A stretch of 36,196 nucleotides of DNA from Christensenella sp964592155 (GTDB taxonomy: Bacteria; Bacillota; Clostridia; Christensenellales; Christensenellaceae). The translations under genes and the position numbers were made by a program. A model generated the notes under the pieces. That model searched no databases. It had not been told where the DNA came from and saw nothing but the letters and a program-made list of their open reading frames with translations. Location of the stretch: positions 1 to 36,196 of the forward strand of contig CAZQDA010000019.1 in assembly GCA_964592155.1 (NCBI GenBank), in the 5' to 3' direction. Positions 23,975 to 31,651 of this stretch are shown one piece after another. The first letter of the stretch is position 1. The number at the start of each line of letters is the position of its first letter.

Positions 23975-24430
23975 ATGGCTATTGAATATTTTCATATAAA
24001 AGAACGCGATTTTGATTTGGTGGAACAGCTGATTCAAATCGAAAATTCATCCTACGACAGCGGAGCCCTCGATGTGTTTGATCTCATCGCCATGCTGCGC
24101 CACGCCCGCGTCTATGTGGCGGTGGAGTACGATGAGATTCTGGGAGCCGTTTATTTCATGCGTAATTTTGATAATCCGGACAAGGTGTTTTTGCATAGCA
24201 TCAACATTATCGATCCGCAGGCGTATCCCAACCTCGGCATTTCCCTTCTGAACATTGCCTTTGCGGATATGCGCACATTTGGCATTAAGCTCGTAGAGGT
24301 CAACGTCGATCCCGGAAACTACCGCGCGCTCAAAATTTACCGCGAGCAACTCGGGTTTGTCGCAAGCGACAGCATGCAAAGCGAAATACTGAACGGTGAA
24401 GAAATCCTGATGCTCCAAAAAGAACTCTGA
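23975..24430 (+). CDS. GNAT-family N-acetyltransferase
   Basis: A 151-residue single-domain protein. The C-terminal part VNVDPGNYRALKIYREQLGFV is typical for the GNAT fold's last strands, where an Asn and Tyr contact acetyl-CoA. The usual Q/R-x-x-G-x-G/A loop is less clear (YPNLGISLLNIAF). The substrate is unknown. The ATG at 23975 has GGAGG 7 bp upstream and a consensus promoter before it, so a longer frame of 31 extra codons that covers this promoter is not used. A terminator follows, making it a single-gene unit. Confidence 0.85.
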   Translation: MAIEYFHIKERDFDLVEQLIQIENSSYDSGALDVFDLIAMLRHARVYVAVEYDEILGAVYFMRNFDNPDKVFLHSINIIDPQAYPNLGISLLNIAFADMRTFGIKLVEVNVDPGNYRALKIYREQLGFVASDSMQSEILNGEEILMLQKEL

Positions 24431-24443
24431 TTTTAAGACCGGA

Positions 24444-24470
24444 AGACCGCATTTTAGCGGTCTTTTTTTG
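24444..24470 (+). terminator. Rho-independent terminator of the GNAT gene
   Basis: A 7-bp stem AGACCGC / GCGGTCT with a 6-nt loop is followed by seven T, 14 bp after the stop codon. Confidence 0.88.
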
Positions 24471-24476
24471 CACAAC

Positions 24477-24502
24477 AAAAAAATGCGCTGCTTTCGCAGC
24501 GC
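24477..24502 (-). terminator. Rho-independent terminator of the metG-tatD-radical SAM operon
   Basis: On the minus strand a 7-bp stem GCGCTGC / GCAGCGC with a GAAA tetraloop is followed by A and a T run. It lies back to back with the GNAT terminator. Confidence 0.88.
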
Positions 24503-24517
24503 GCCTTTTCCAACAGT

Positions 24518-25102
24518 TTATGAAATATAAGTCCTTACCCGAAATTCCGCGCCGATTTCCTCCGCGATTTTCCGGCAGGTTTCAATATCTTCCCTGCTGA
24601 TCACATCCACCACCGAAAGAGTCACCGCGATTCCATAATTCACGCAATCCTGCGCAAATGCAAGCATGTAGCGAAAACCGTCCTCTCCATACCGGCTGTG
24701 TACAACCGCCTCATATTTCTTCGCGTCCGCTTCGTTGAGGCTGATAGAAACCTCGTCGATCAAATCGATCATTTCCGCCGCGATATCACGCCCGTGATAT
24801 GCGCTTGCATGTCCGTTTGTGTTGATCCTCGTGTGTCCGCCGTAGCTTTTCACGAAAGCCGCAACCTCCAAAAGCTCTTCCATCTTGATCGTAGGCTCTC
24901 CAAATCCGCAAAACACAACATCCGTCGGATCTTTCTTTAAAAGCTCTATAATCTCCCTTGCGGTCGGCTCTTTATCCAGCCACAGATCGTATCCGGCCAC
25001 GCCCTTTCCCTGTCTGCGTACGCAGAATTCACAGTCGTTGGTGCATTTGTTGGTCAGGTTAATATAAGTGTCGTTTCCAATTTTATAAGTATAAGTATTC
25101 AA
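24518..25102 (-). CDS. TatD-linked radical SAM protein
   Basis: A 194-residue radical SAM protein with the [4Fe-4S]/SAM motif CTNDCEFC (C20, C24, C27) and later SAM-contact segments CGFGEPTI and RINTNGHA. Small size, position next to tatD and the overall sequence fit the family known as TatD-associated radical SAM proteins. Its reaction is not known. It is the last gene of the metG-tatD unit, 61 bp after tatD, and is followed by a terminator. The protein is short because it has only the core partial barrel and no C-terminal SPASM-type extension. Confidence 0.9.
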   Translation of the reverse strand: MNTYTYKIGNDTYINLTNKCTNDCEFCVRRQGKGVAGYDLWLDKEPTAREIIELLKKDPTDVVFCGFGEPTIKMEELLEVAAFVKSYGGHTRINTNGHASAYHGRDIAAEMIDLIDEVSISLNEADAKKYEAVVHSRYGEDGFRYMLAFAQDCVNYGIAVTLSVVDVISREDIETCRKIAEEIGAEFRVRTYIS

Positions 25103-25163
25103 GCTATCTTTCCTGCATATTTCCGTATGCCTTTTGCATACAATTTTTTATTTTCTAATTTTA

Positions 25164-25961
25164 CTATAAACCCGATTCGATTCCAAAAAACCGCTTTGCG
25201 TTTTCCATTGTGATCCGCGCAATCTGCGCGACGCTCACCCCTTTTACTTCCGCAAGCTTTTCCGCAACATAGCCGACATGAGCCGGCTCGTTCCGCTTCC
25301 CGCGAAAGGGTACGGGCGTCATATAAGGGCAATCCGTCTCAATCAAAAGCCGTTCCAGCGGAACCGCCTGCGCCGCTTCGATCGTTTTGCGCGCGTTTTT
25401 AAAGGTTAACGCCCCGCCAAAGGCAATATAATATCCCATATTCACGAGCTCTTTTGCCGTTTGGGCGCTGCCGGAAAAACAATGCAGCTCTCCGCGCGCC
25501 TGCGGATATTTTTTCAGAATCTCCATGGTGTCTGCCGTGGCTTCCCTGCTGTGTACCACAATGGGCAGTTCCACCTCAATCGCAAGCGCAAGCTGTTCCT
25601 CAAACGCTTTTTTTTGAAGATCGCGCGGCGAAAAATCATAATGATAATCGAGGCCGATTTCACCGATCGCCACCACTTTTTTTTCTTTTGCCAACGTGCG
25701 CAGCGCAATTGCAGTCTCCTTATCCCACTCGCTCGCGCTGTGCGGATGCAACCCCACGGAAGCATAAATTATGCCGTGCCCATTCGCCAGCGCCGCGCCG
25801 CGGATGCTGTCCTTTAGATCAGAGGACACCTGCAAAACATAATCCACATTGTGTTGCTGCAAACGACTGATCAACGCTTCGCGATCCTCGTCAAACCGCT
25901 CGTCAAGCAAATGTGCATGCGTATCAAAAAGCCTGATTTCCTTATCCAACAATGAGTCCAT
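25164..25961 (-). CDS. tatD: TatD-family metal-dependent hydrolase (DNase)
   Basis: A 265-residue amidohydrolase-type barrel. The N-terminal FDTHAHLLD gives the HxH metal ligands (H15, H17); IGEIGLDYH, VHSREA, LHCFSG and ETDCPYMTP are the remaining family signatures in order. TatD proteins are Mg2+-dependent 3'-5' exonucleases acting on damaged DNA or in DNA turnover. The ATG at 25961 lies inside metG and abuts GGAGG with no spacing. A TTG three codons later has ideal spacing from the same GGAGG, so the real start may be 25952. Overlap with metG is 20 or 11 bp. Confidence 0.94.
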   Translation of the reverse strand: MDSLLDKEIRLFDTHAHLLDERFDEDREALISRLQQHNVDYVLQVSSDLKDSIRGAALANGHGIIYASVGLHPHSASEWDKETAIALRTLAKEKKVVAIGEIGLDYHYDFSPRDLQKKAFEEQLALAIEVELPIVVHSREATADTMEILKKYPQARGELHCFSGSAQTAKELVNMGYYIAFGGALTFKNARKTIEAAQAVPLERLLIETDCPYMTPVPFRGKRNEPAHVGYVAEKLAEVKGVSVAQIARITMENAKRFFGIESGL

Positions 25962-27873
25962 CCTCCGCGTCAGCCGTCACAAGCGCAATTTGAGGGTTAT
26001 CCCCAACCGCCAGAATCATTCCCTCTGAAAGCGTTCCGCGCAGCTTTGCGGGCTTTAAGTTCGCCACAATCACCACTGTTTTCCCTATCATCTGTTCTGC
26101 GCTGAAGCTCTCCCTGATGCCCGAAACAATCGTTCTTGTCTCACTGCCGCATTTCACGGTCAGCTTGAGCAGCTTATCGGATCCATCCAGATTTTCACAC
26201 GCCACAACTTTTGCGGTTTTCATCTGTACCTTTTTGAATTCATCGATTGTGATCTGCTCTGTTTCCTCTTCCGGGGCTTTTCCCTCCGGCGCTTGCGCCG
26301 CCGCCATCAATTTGTCAAGCTCATCAAGCTCCTTTGCAATATCAATGCGCGGAAAAATCGCCTCTCCTTTGCAGACCGTGATTCCCCCGCCAAGCGCTCC
26401 ATACGAATCAAGACTCTGCCAGCTGCACAGGTCTTCCTGACAGCCGATTCCGAGCTGGGTTCTCATTTTCACGGAGGTTTCCGGCATCACGCTTTCGATC
26501 AGGACGCTGACAAAGCGCAGCCCCTCCGCCAGATGATACATCACGCTAGAAAGCCGCTCCTTTTGCGCTTCCTCTTTCGCGAGCGCCCACGGCATCGTAA
26601 TATCGATATATTTGTTTAGCATTCCGACATACTGCCAGACTTCAGTCAGCGCTTCAGAAACCTTCCATTCGTTCATCAGCGCATCCATATGCGCCGGAAG
26701 CTTTTGCGCAAAGTCCATGAGCTCTTGATCCTCCGGCTCTATTTTTCCCATCGCAGGAATTTGCCCGCCAAAATATTTATCAATCATCGCCACTGTGCGC
26801 GAAAGAAGGTTTCCCAGATCGTTTGCAAGATCCGCGTTAATCCTGCTCAGCAAAAGTTCATTCGAAAACATCAGATCGCTGCCGAGCGGCGCCTCACGCA
26901 TCAAGAAATACCGTATCGCATCCACGCCGTAGCGTCCCACCAGCACAACCGGATCAACCACGTTTCCACGGCTTTTGCTCATCTTGCCGCCCTGCAGTGT
27001 CAGCCATCCATGCCCATAGACGCGCTTTGGAAGCGGCAGGCCGAGCGCCATCAAAATAGTCGGCCATGTAATCGTATGAAACCGCACGATCTCCTTGCCC
27101 ACCAGATGCAAATCCGCAGGCCAATAGCGCCTGAATTGACTGTCGTCCTCCGAAAGGTAACCAAGCGCGGAAACATAGTTGGAGAGCGCGTCGATCCACA
27201 CATACATCACATGGTTTTTGTCAAACGGCACGGGAATGCCCCACTTGAAAGAAGAACGCGACACGCACAGGTCCTCGAGACCGGGCAGCAGAAAATTATT
27301 CAGCATCTCGTTTTTGCGCGATTCCGGCTGAATAAACTCCGGATTATCCTTAATGTATTGAATGAGCCTGTCCGCATACTTGGATGCGCGGAAAAAATAG
27401 CTTTCCTCCTTTACCCTCTGGACCTCGCGCCCGCAATCCGGGCACTTCCCGTCCACAAGCTGTCGTTCCGTCCAAAATGCCTCGCACGGCGTGCAATACC
27501 AGCTCTCATATTCGCTCTTATAAATATCTCCCTGATCATAGAGCTTCTGGAATATTTTTTGTACGCATTCCTCATGCCGCGCGTCCGTCGTGCGGATGAA
27601 ATCATCGTTTGTAATATTCATCAGCTTCCACAACTCTTTGATTTGCTCTACAACGCCATCCACATAAGCCTTTGGCTCCATGCCCTTTTCCATTGCGATC
27701 TTTTCGATCTTCTGGCCGTGCTCGTCCGTTCCCGTCAAAAACATCACGTCATAGCCCGTCTGGCGCTTATAGCGCGCGATGCTGTCCGCAGCCGTTGTGC
27801 AGTACGCATGGCCGATGTGCAGCTTGTCACTCGGATAATAGATCGGTGTTGTAATATAAAATTTTTCGCTCAT
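25942..27873 (-). CDS. metG: Methionyl-tRNA synthetase
   Basis: A 643-residue class I synthetase with HIGH at 19-22, a knuckle with two Cys pairs (C127, C130, C144, C147) and KMSKS at 297-301. The C terminus (from about residue 535) is the Trbp111-type tRNA-binding domain (KKVQMKTAKVV, GSDKLLKLTV, IVSGI). The ATG at 27873 is chosen for the conserved N terminus MSEKFYITTPIYYP and AAGGAG 10 bp upstream; a longer frame of 41 extra codons covers the promoter. It leads a metG-tatD-radical SAM operon. The leader is only about 30 nt, so there is no T-box. Confidence 0.97.
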   Translation of the reverse strand: MSEKFYITTPIYYPSDKLHIGHAYCTTAADSIARYKRQTGYDVMFLTGTDEHGQKIEKIAMEKGMEPKAYVDGVVEQIKELWKLMNITNDDFIRTTDARHEECVQKIFQKLYDQGDIYKSEYESWYCTPCEAFWTERQLVDGKCPDCGREVQRVKEESYFFRASKYADRLIQYIKDNPEFIQPESRKNEMLNNFLLPGLEDLCVSRSSFKWGIPVPFDKNHVMYVWIDALSNYVSALGYLSEDDSQFRRYWPADLHLVGKEIVRFHTITWPTILMALGLPLPKRVYGHGWLTLQGGKMSKSRGNVVDPVVLVGRYGVDAIRYFLMREAPLGSDLMFSNELLLSRINADLANDLGNLLSRTVAMIDKYFGGQIPAMGKIEPEDQELMDFAQKLPAHMDALMNEWKVSEALTEVWQYVGMLNKYIDITMPWALAKEEAQKERLSSVMYHLAEGLRFVSVLIESVMPETSVKMRTQLGIGCQEDLCSWQSLDSYGALGGGITVCKGEAIFPRIDIAKELDELDKLMAAAQAPEGKAPEEETEQITIDEFKKVQMKTAKVVACENLDGSDKLLKLTVKCGSETRTIVSGIRESFSAEQMIGKTVVIVANLKPAKLRGTLSEGMILAVGDNPQIALVTADAEDGLIVG

Positions 27874-27909
27874 TGATTCAAGGCTCCTTCTTTTATCAGC
27901 ATAGCTTTT

Positions 27910-27938
27910 ATTATATCGTTCCGCCGCTTGTTTTTCAA
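27910..27938 (-). promoter_or_regulatory. Promoter of the metG operon
   Basis: TTGAAA (27938-27933), a 17-bp spacer and a consensus TATAAT (27915-27910) on the minus strand, 36 bp before the ATG. Confidence 0.8.
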
Positions 27939-27967
27939 TAGCAGTCAAAAACACGTTTTCCCGCAAA

Positions 27968-27991
27968 GAAAAAACGCAGCGGCTGCTGCGT
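27968..27991 (-). terminator. Rho-independent terminator of comB
   Basis: On the minus strand a 7-bp stem ACGCAGC / GCTGCGT with a 4-nt loop leads into a T run, 23 bp after the comB stop codon. Confidence 0.87.
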
Positions 27992-28014
27992 CTCAATTTT
28001 CTTTTCTGTATTTA

Positions 28015-28731
28015 TCAGCCCTTGATGATAACGCCTTCCTGATAAACCGGTACTACGTCAAACATATCCTCGCGGGTGCAATACTCCAGATCGTCGTATA
28101 GCTTAAGCTGCCGCAAATATTCAAAATGAGTGCTGCCCTCGAGCGCGCCTAAAATGTCATGGTTCGCATCATGATAAAGCTTGAGCGCCATTCGTCCCAT
28201 GTCGTCCAGCTCAATTTCTTCATCAATCTTGAGCATCCTGTCGATGATGCAGCCGATCGCCATCATGTCATCCGTGGAAAATTTTCCTTTTGTTCCCGCG
28301 CCAACAAGCACAACGTCGCGCTCTAGCTCGCACGCCTTTTTGGCAACCGCTTCGGCGTTGATAAACGTCCCAATCAAAATATCGTCCGCCGGCGCAAGCG
28401 TTTTGATTGCAACCGTTCCGTTGGTTGTGGAAAAGATAATAATTCTTTCCTCGACGACATCCTGTGTATATTCCAGCGGAGAATTGCCAAGGTCAAACCC
28501 GCCCACCTTCTGTGCCGCAATTTCGCCGCACAAAAGAACGTTTCCCTCCGAAATCCGCTTGATTGCCGCTGCTTCATTCGCTTCGCCGGTTGGCACAATT
28601 CTGTCACATCCGTTTGATATTGCCGTAATAATGGTTGCCGACGCACGCAGCGCGTCTACCATAACCGCTGTTCTGTCCTGCAATTCGCCTTTTGGCAAAT
28701 CACTGAACACTGCTGAACAAATAATCTTCAT
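28015..28731 (-). CDS. comB: 2-phosphosulfolactate phosphatase family protein
   Basis: A 238-residue protein that carries the ComB signatures: VDALRASATIITAI (25-38), LLCGE, FDLGNSPLEY and FSTTNGT. ComB hydrolyses 2-phospho-3-sulfolactate in the sulfolactate branch that leads to coenzyme M in methanogens. Homologues are widespread in bacteria that do not make coenzyme M, where the substrate is not certain. No comA, comC or sulfolactate gene is nearby. It is a single-gene unit with its own promoter and terminator. GAGG lies 6 bp before the ATG. Confidence 0.9.
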   Translation of the reverse strand: MKIICSAVFSDLPKGELQDRTAVMVDALRASATIITAISNGCDRIVPTGEANEAAAIKRISEGNVLLCGEIAAQKVGGFDLGNSPLEYTQDVVEERIIIFSTTNGTVAIKTLAPADDILIGTFINAEAVAKKACELERDVVLVGAGTKGKFSTDDMMAIGCIIDRMLKIDEEIELDDMGRMALKLYHDANHDILGALEGSTHFEYLRQLKLYDDLEYCTREDMFDVVPVYQEGVIIKG

Positions 28732-28774
28732 ACATTACCTCTTTATGTTTTTACATTCAACTGTTCAATGCCTT

Positions 28775-28803
28775 ATTCTACTACACTTTTTTGACAAATT
28801 CAA
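28775..28803 (-). promoter_or_regulatory. Promoter of comB
   Basis: TTGAAT (28803-28798), a 17-bp spacer and TAGAAT (28780-28775) on the minus strand, 43 bp before the ATG. Confidence 0.65.
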
Positions 28804-28855
28804 CTATTATCGATGGCTTCACAGCTTGTTTTTCGAAATATTCCGCCGGATTCCA

Positions 28856-29692
28856 TCAGGTTCCAAGCTCCAGCGCCATTTGATATGCCTTGTTTTTGGG
28901 AATGCCGAATTTCTCCGCCACAAATCCCGCTGCGGATTTTCGCGTCATCCCGTCCTCCATGCACTTTGCAAGGGCGCTTTTGATCTGCTCATCCTCCGGT
29001 TCTTTTTCCATAGCCTCAGGATACAGCACAATCGCAAATTCTCCTTTCACGCTTTGCCTGCCGGCAAGCTCCTTCATCACCTCGAGCGCGCTGCCCCGCA
29101 GTATCTCCTCGTGCAGCTTGGTAAGCTCCCTGCACGCACACACCGGCGTATCCGCCCCACATATCTCGCAAATGTCCTTTAGCGTCTTTTCCACCCTGTT
29201 TGGGCTCTCATAAACCACGCAGGGCAGCCCCAAGCGAGTCATCTCTTCCAACTCCTTTTTACGCGCAGCCTGTTTCTGGCTCAAAAACCCCCAAAAAACA
29301 AAATGCGAGCAATCCATGCCGCACAGCGTAACCGCCGTAACCATTGCGCAGGCCCCAGGCAGGCTTTCCACCGGAATTCCTTCCTGCGCGCACTTTTTTA
29401 CAAGCGCAAATCCCGGATCGGATATGACCGGCGTTCCCGCGTCAGACACGAGCGCCACATGCTTTCCTTCGCGCAGCATCTCCAAAAGCTCCTCCAAACG
29501 CTCCGGTTTGCTGTATTCATGGAAACTCAACAGCTTATTTTTAATTTCATAGTGGTTTAAAAGCTTGACCGTGTGCCTCGTATCCTCCGCGGCAATCACG
29601 TCTGCCTCCTTTAGCGTTTCAATGGCGCGCAGCGTAATATCCCCAAGGTTGCCAATCGGCGTCGCCACAATCAAAAGTTTTCCGGATTCCAT
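28856..29692 (-). CDS. rsmI: 16S rRNA (cytidine(1402)-2'-O)-methyltransferase
   Basis: A 278-residue tetrapyrrole-methylase-fold enzyme. The N terminus LLIVATPIGNLGDITLRA and AAEDTRHT, VSDAGTPVISDPG and ESLPGACA motifs are diagnostic of RsmI, which methylates the 2'-O of C1402 in the ribosomal decoding centre with SAM. The ATG at 29692 is supported by GGAGG 8 bp upstream; a longer in-frame start 22 codons earlier lies inside trmN6. It begins 1 bp after the trmN6 stop codon, so the two are a bicistronic unit, as in Bacillus. Confidence 0.96.
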   Translation of the reverse strand: MESGKLLIVATPIGNLGDITLRAIETLKEADVIAAEDTRHTVKLLNHYEIKNKLLSFHEYSKPERLEELLEMLREGKHVALVSDAGTPVISDPGFALVKKCAQEGIPVESLPGACAMVTAVTLCGMDCSHFVFWGFLSQKQAARKKELEEMTRLGLPCVVYESPNRVEKTLKDICEICGADTPVCACRELTKLHEEILRGSALEVMKELAGRQSVKGEFAIVLYPEAMEKEPEDEQIKSALAKCMEDGMTRKSAAGFVAEKFGIPKNKAYQMALELGT

Positions 29693-29693
29693 G

Positions 29694-30428
29694 CTATTTT
29701 CCTCCGCCCTGCTTTTCTCTGTGATAAATTTTTTTAATTTCCTGCGTTTCGCTTCCATCTTCTTCGTGCACGATCAGCGGCGGCAGAATACGCACCCCTT
29801 CATTTCCGTCCTTTACCGCACTGACAAGCACCCGCGCAGGCTCGCTTGTCACAAAGCTGTGAATGAACCGCACCTCCTTGGTCTGCATCCGGCTTGCGCG
29901 AAGCTCGTCAAAGATTTCAACGAGGCGCGAAGTCCTGTGAATCATATAAAAACGTCCGCCCGTTTTTAAAAGGCTTCCCGCCGCCGCACACAGCTTTTCA
30001 AGCGTAATCTCCACCTCAAAGCGCGCAATGCGGTGGCATTCATTTTCGCTGCCAATGCCTGCCGTTTCCTTTTCATAGGGCGGGTTGGACACCACAAGAT
30101 CAAACCCTGCACCAAGCAGTTTCTGTGCATGACAAATGTTTCCATTTATCACATGGATTTTTTCCTCAAGGCCATTGAGCGCTACGCTGCGCCGTGCCAG
30201 ATCGCAAAGCTTTTCCTGTAACTCAAGCGCATATACGGTAATATCTTGCCTGCGGCCATAGAGCAGCAGCGGAAGAATCCCCATTCCAGTACCCAAATCA
30301 GCAATCTTCGCATTCTTTTTCAGACGCACAAAATCCGCAAGCAAAACAGAATCCGTCCCAAAGCAGAACAGCTCCGTGTCCTGCAAAATTTTTAACCCTT
30401 TTAATTGTAAATCATCGATTCGTTCCAT
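29694..30428 (-). CDS. trmN6: tRNA1(Val) (adenine(37)-N6)-methyltransferase-like protein
   Basis: A 244-residue Rossmann-fold methyltransferase. The SAM-binding loop is DLGTGMG (44-50) and the catalytic N6-adenine motif is NPPY (115-118). The N terminus DDLQLKGLKILQD and CFGTDSVLLADF fit the TrmN6/YabB group found next to rsmI in Bacillota. The start ATG lies only about 7 bp after a consensus TATAAT and has no Shine-Dalgarno sequence, so the message could be leaderless. The product likely modifies a tRNA adenine; the exact site is inferred from the family. Confidence 0.9.
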   Translation of the reverse strand: MERIDDLQLKGLKILQDTELFCFGTDSVLLADFVRLKKNAKIADLGTGMGILPLLLYGRRQDITVYALELQEKLCDLARRSVALNGLEEKIHVINGNICHAQKLLGAGFDLVVSNPPYEKETAGIGSENECHRIARFEVEITLEKLCAAAGSLLKTGGRFYMIHRTSRLVEIFDELRASRMQTKEVRFIHSFVTSEPARVLVSAVKDGNEGVRILPPLIVHEEDGSETQEIKKIYHREKQGGGK

Positions 30429-30435
30429 CTGTTTT

Positions 30436-30444
30436 ATTATATCA
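30436..30444 (-). promoter_or_regulatory. Extended -10 promoter of trmN6-rsmI
   Basis: TGATATAAT on the minus strand is a consensus extended -10 element whose expected start point falls on or next to the trmN6 ATG at 30428. The -35 region is poor. Confidence 0.65.
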
Positions 30445-30466
30445 TATCCCGCGCATAAAAAATGGC

Positions 30467-30496
30467 AAAAAAAGAAACCTGCCTTAAGCAGATTTC
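30467..30496 (-). terminator. Rho-independent terminator of the ferredoxin gene
   Basis: A 9-bp stem (30474-30482 / 30488-30496, one G-T pair on the minus strand) is followed by seven T, 32 bp after the ferredoxin stop codon. Confidence 0.85.
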
Positions 30497-30528
30497 TTTT
30501 AATCCTACTTCATATGCTTCTTGTGAAA

Positions 30529-30699
30529 TTAGCCCTCAGAAATTGCTTCTACCGGGCATGTCGATGCACAAGCGCCGCAATCGATGCATGTATCAGCATC
30601 GATCACGTACTGATCGCCGCCATCAGAAATCGCATCTACCGGGCAATCCGCCGCGCAAGCGCCGCAAGAAATGCACGCATCCGAAATTTTGTATGCCAT
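30529..30699 (-). CDS. 2[4Fe-4S] clostridial-type ferredoxin
   Basis: A 56-residue protein with two CxxCxxCxxxCP motifs: C9, C12, C15, C19 and C38, C41, C44, C48. It is the classic low-potential electron carrier of anaerobes. The ATG at 30699 has GGAGG 10 bp upstream; a longer frame of 14 extra codons lacks such a site. It has its own promoter and terminator, yet it lies inside the conserved tmk-holB-ricT / trmN6-rsmI neighbourhood, directly beside ricT, whose product family carries Fe-S clusters. Confidence 0.96.
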   Translation of the reverse strand: MAYKISDACISCGACAADCPVDAISDGGDQYVIDADTCIDCGACASTCPVEAISEG

Positions 30700-30731
30700 G
30701 TTCCGTTCACCTCCATACTTAATACATCTAT

Positions 30732-30759
30732 ATTCTACCATTCATTGACGAAATTGCAA
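30732..30759 (-). promoter_or_regulatory. Promoter of the ferredoxin gene
   Basis: TTGCAA (30759-30754), a 16-bp spacer and TAGAAT (30737-30732) on the minus strand, 32 bp before the ATG. It starts 8 bp past the ricT stop codon. Confidence 0.7.
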
Positions 30760-30766
30760 CCTTTTT

Positions 30767-31651
30767 TTAGTCGTCCAGCAAGGATTTTATTTCTTCGTCA
30801 ACAATCACTTCTTCTTCCTTCACAGGCGCTTCTTTTTTCCTGCTCTTCACCACGATTTCAGACAGGTCATATTCTTCCACGCTAAAAGTTCCGTCCTTTA
30901 AGGCAAGCTTGACCTTCACCTTTTCCGTGAGCACATTTGTGTCCATCACCTCAGCCTCGCCATCCGGCGTTTTCACGACGCTGCCGTTCCGCGGCAGCTT
31001 GCGCCGCATGGTGTGATAGTGCTCCTGCTCATAATTTAAGCAGCACATCAGCCTGCCGCACAGACCGCTGATTTTGGTGGGCGAAAGCGATAGGTTCTGT
31101 TCCTTTGCCATTTTGATGGACACCGGCTGGAAATCACCCAAAAAAGCGCTGCAGCAGCACGGCCTGCCGCACGGCCCCAGTCCGCCTATTTTCTTGGCTT
31201 CGTCGCGCACGCCGATCTGCCGCAGCTCAATGCGCGTCTTGAATACGGATGCAAGGTCTTTCACAAGCTCTCTGAAATCAACCCTGCCCTCCGCGGTAAA
31301 ATAAAATATGATCTTTCCGCTGTCAAACGTGTACTCCACATCCACCAGCTTCATATCCATCTTATGCTTTTTAATTCGCTCTTCACATACGCTGAACGCT
31401 TCTTTTTCTTTTTGTTTGTTGGACTCCACTTTTTTAAAGTCCTTTTGTTCGGCCTTGCGAATAACTTTTTTAAGCGGCTTTACAATTTGCTTTTCCTCTA
31501 CCTGGCGCGGCGCGAGCACAACCTCGCCAAACTCCACTCCGCGCGCAGTTTCAACAATCACCTTGTCATTGACCTGTAACTCAAATTCGCCCGGATCAAA
31601 ATAATAAATCTTTCCGATTTCTGTAAAACGTACTCCAATAATAGAGTTCAT
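30767..31651 (-). CDS. ricT: PSP1-domain regulatory protein RicT (YaaT)
   Basis: A 294-residue protein with the PSP1 domain; the Cys-rich part GGLGPCGRPCCCSAFLGDF and SGLCGRLMCCLNYE (C161, C165-167, C198, C203-204) is diagnostic. In B. subtilis RicT joins RicA and RicF in a complex with [4Fe-4S] clusters that promotes mRNA maturation with RNase Y and affects sporulation, competence and biofilm. The ATG overlaps the holB stop in an ATGA arrangement and GGAGG lies 7 bp upstream, which settles the start. A Lys/Glu-rich tail ends the protein. RicA and RicF are not in the window. Confidence 0.94.
   Translation of the reverse strand: MNSIIGVRFTEIGKIYYFDPGEFELQVNDKVIVETARGVEFGEVVLAPRQVEEKQIVKPLKKVIRKAEQKDFKKVESNKQKEKEAFSVCEERIKKHKMDMKLVDVEYTFDSGKIIFYFTAEGRVDFRELVKDLASVFKTRIELRQIGVRDEAKKIGGLGPCGRPCCCSAFLGDFQPVSIKMAKEQNLSLSPTKISGLCGRLMCCLNYEQEHYHTMRRKLPRNGSVVKTPDGEAEVMDTNVLTEKVKVKLALKDGTFSVEEYDLSEIVVKSRKKEAPVKEEEVIVDEEIKSLLDD

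Noticed and set aside
26689..27876. Plus-strand ORF of 395 codons opposite metG
   Set aside because: Antisense to a certain gene, with the same Arg/His/Leu-rich composition and no recognisable motif.
27874..28010. Possible T-box or SAM riboswitch before metG
   Set aside because: A consensus promoter lies 36 bp from the ATG, leaving a leader too short for either element; the only hairpin is the comB terminator.
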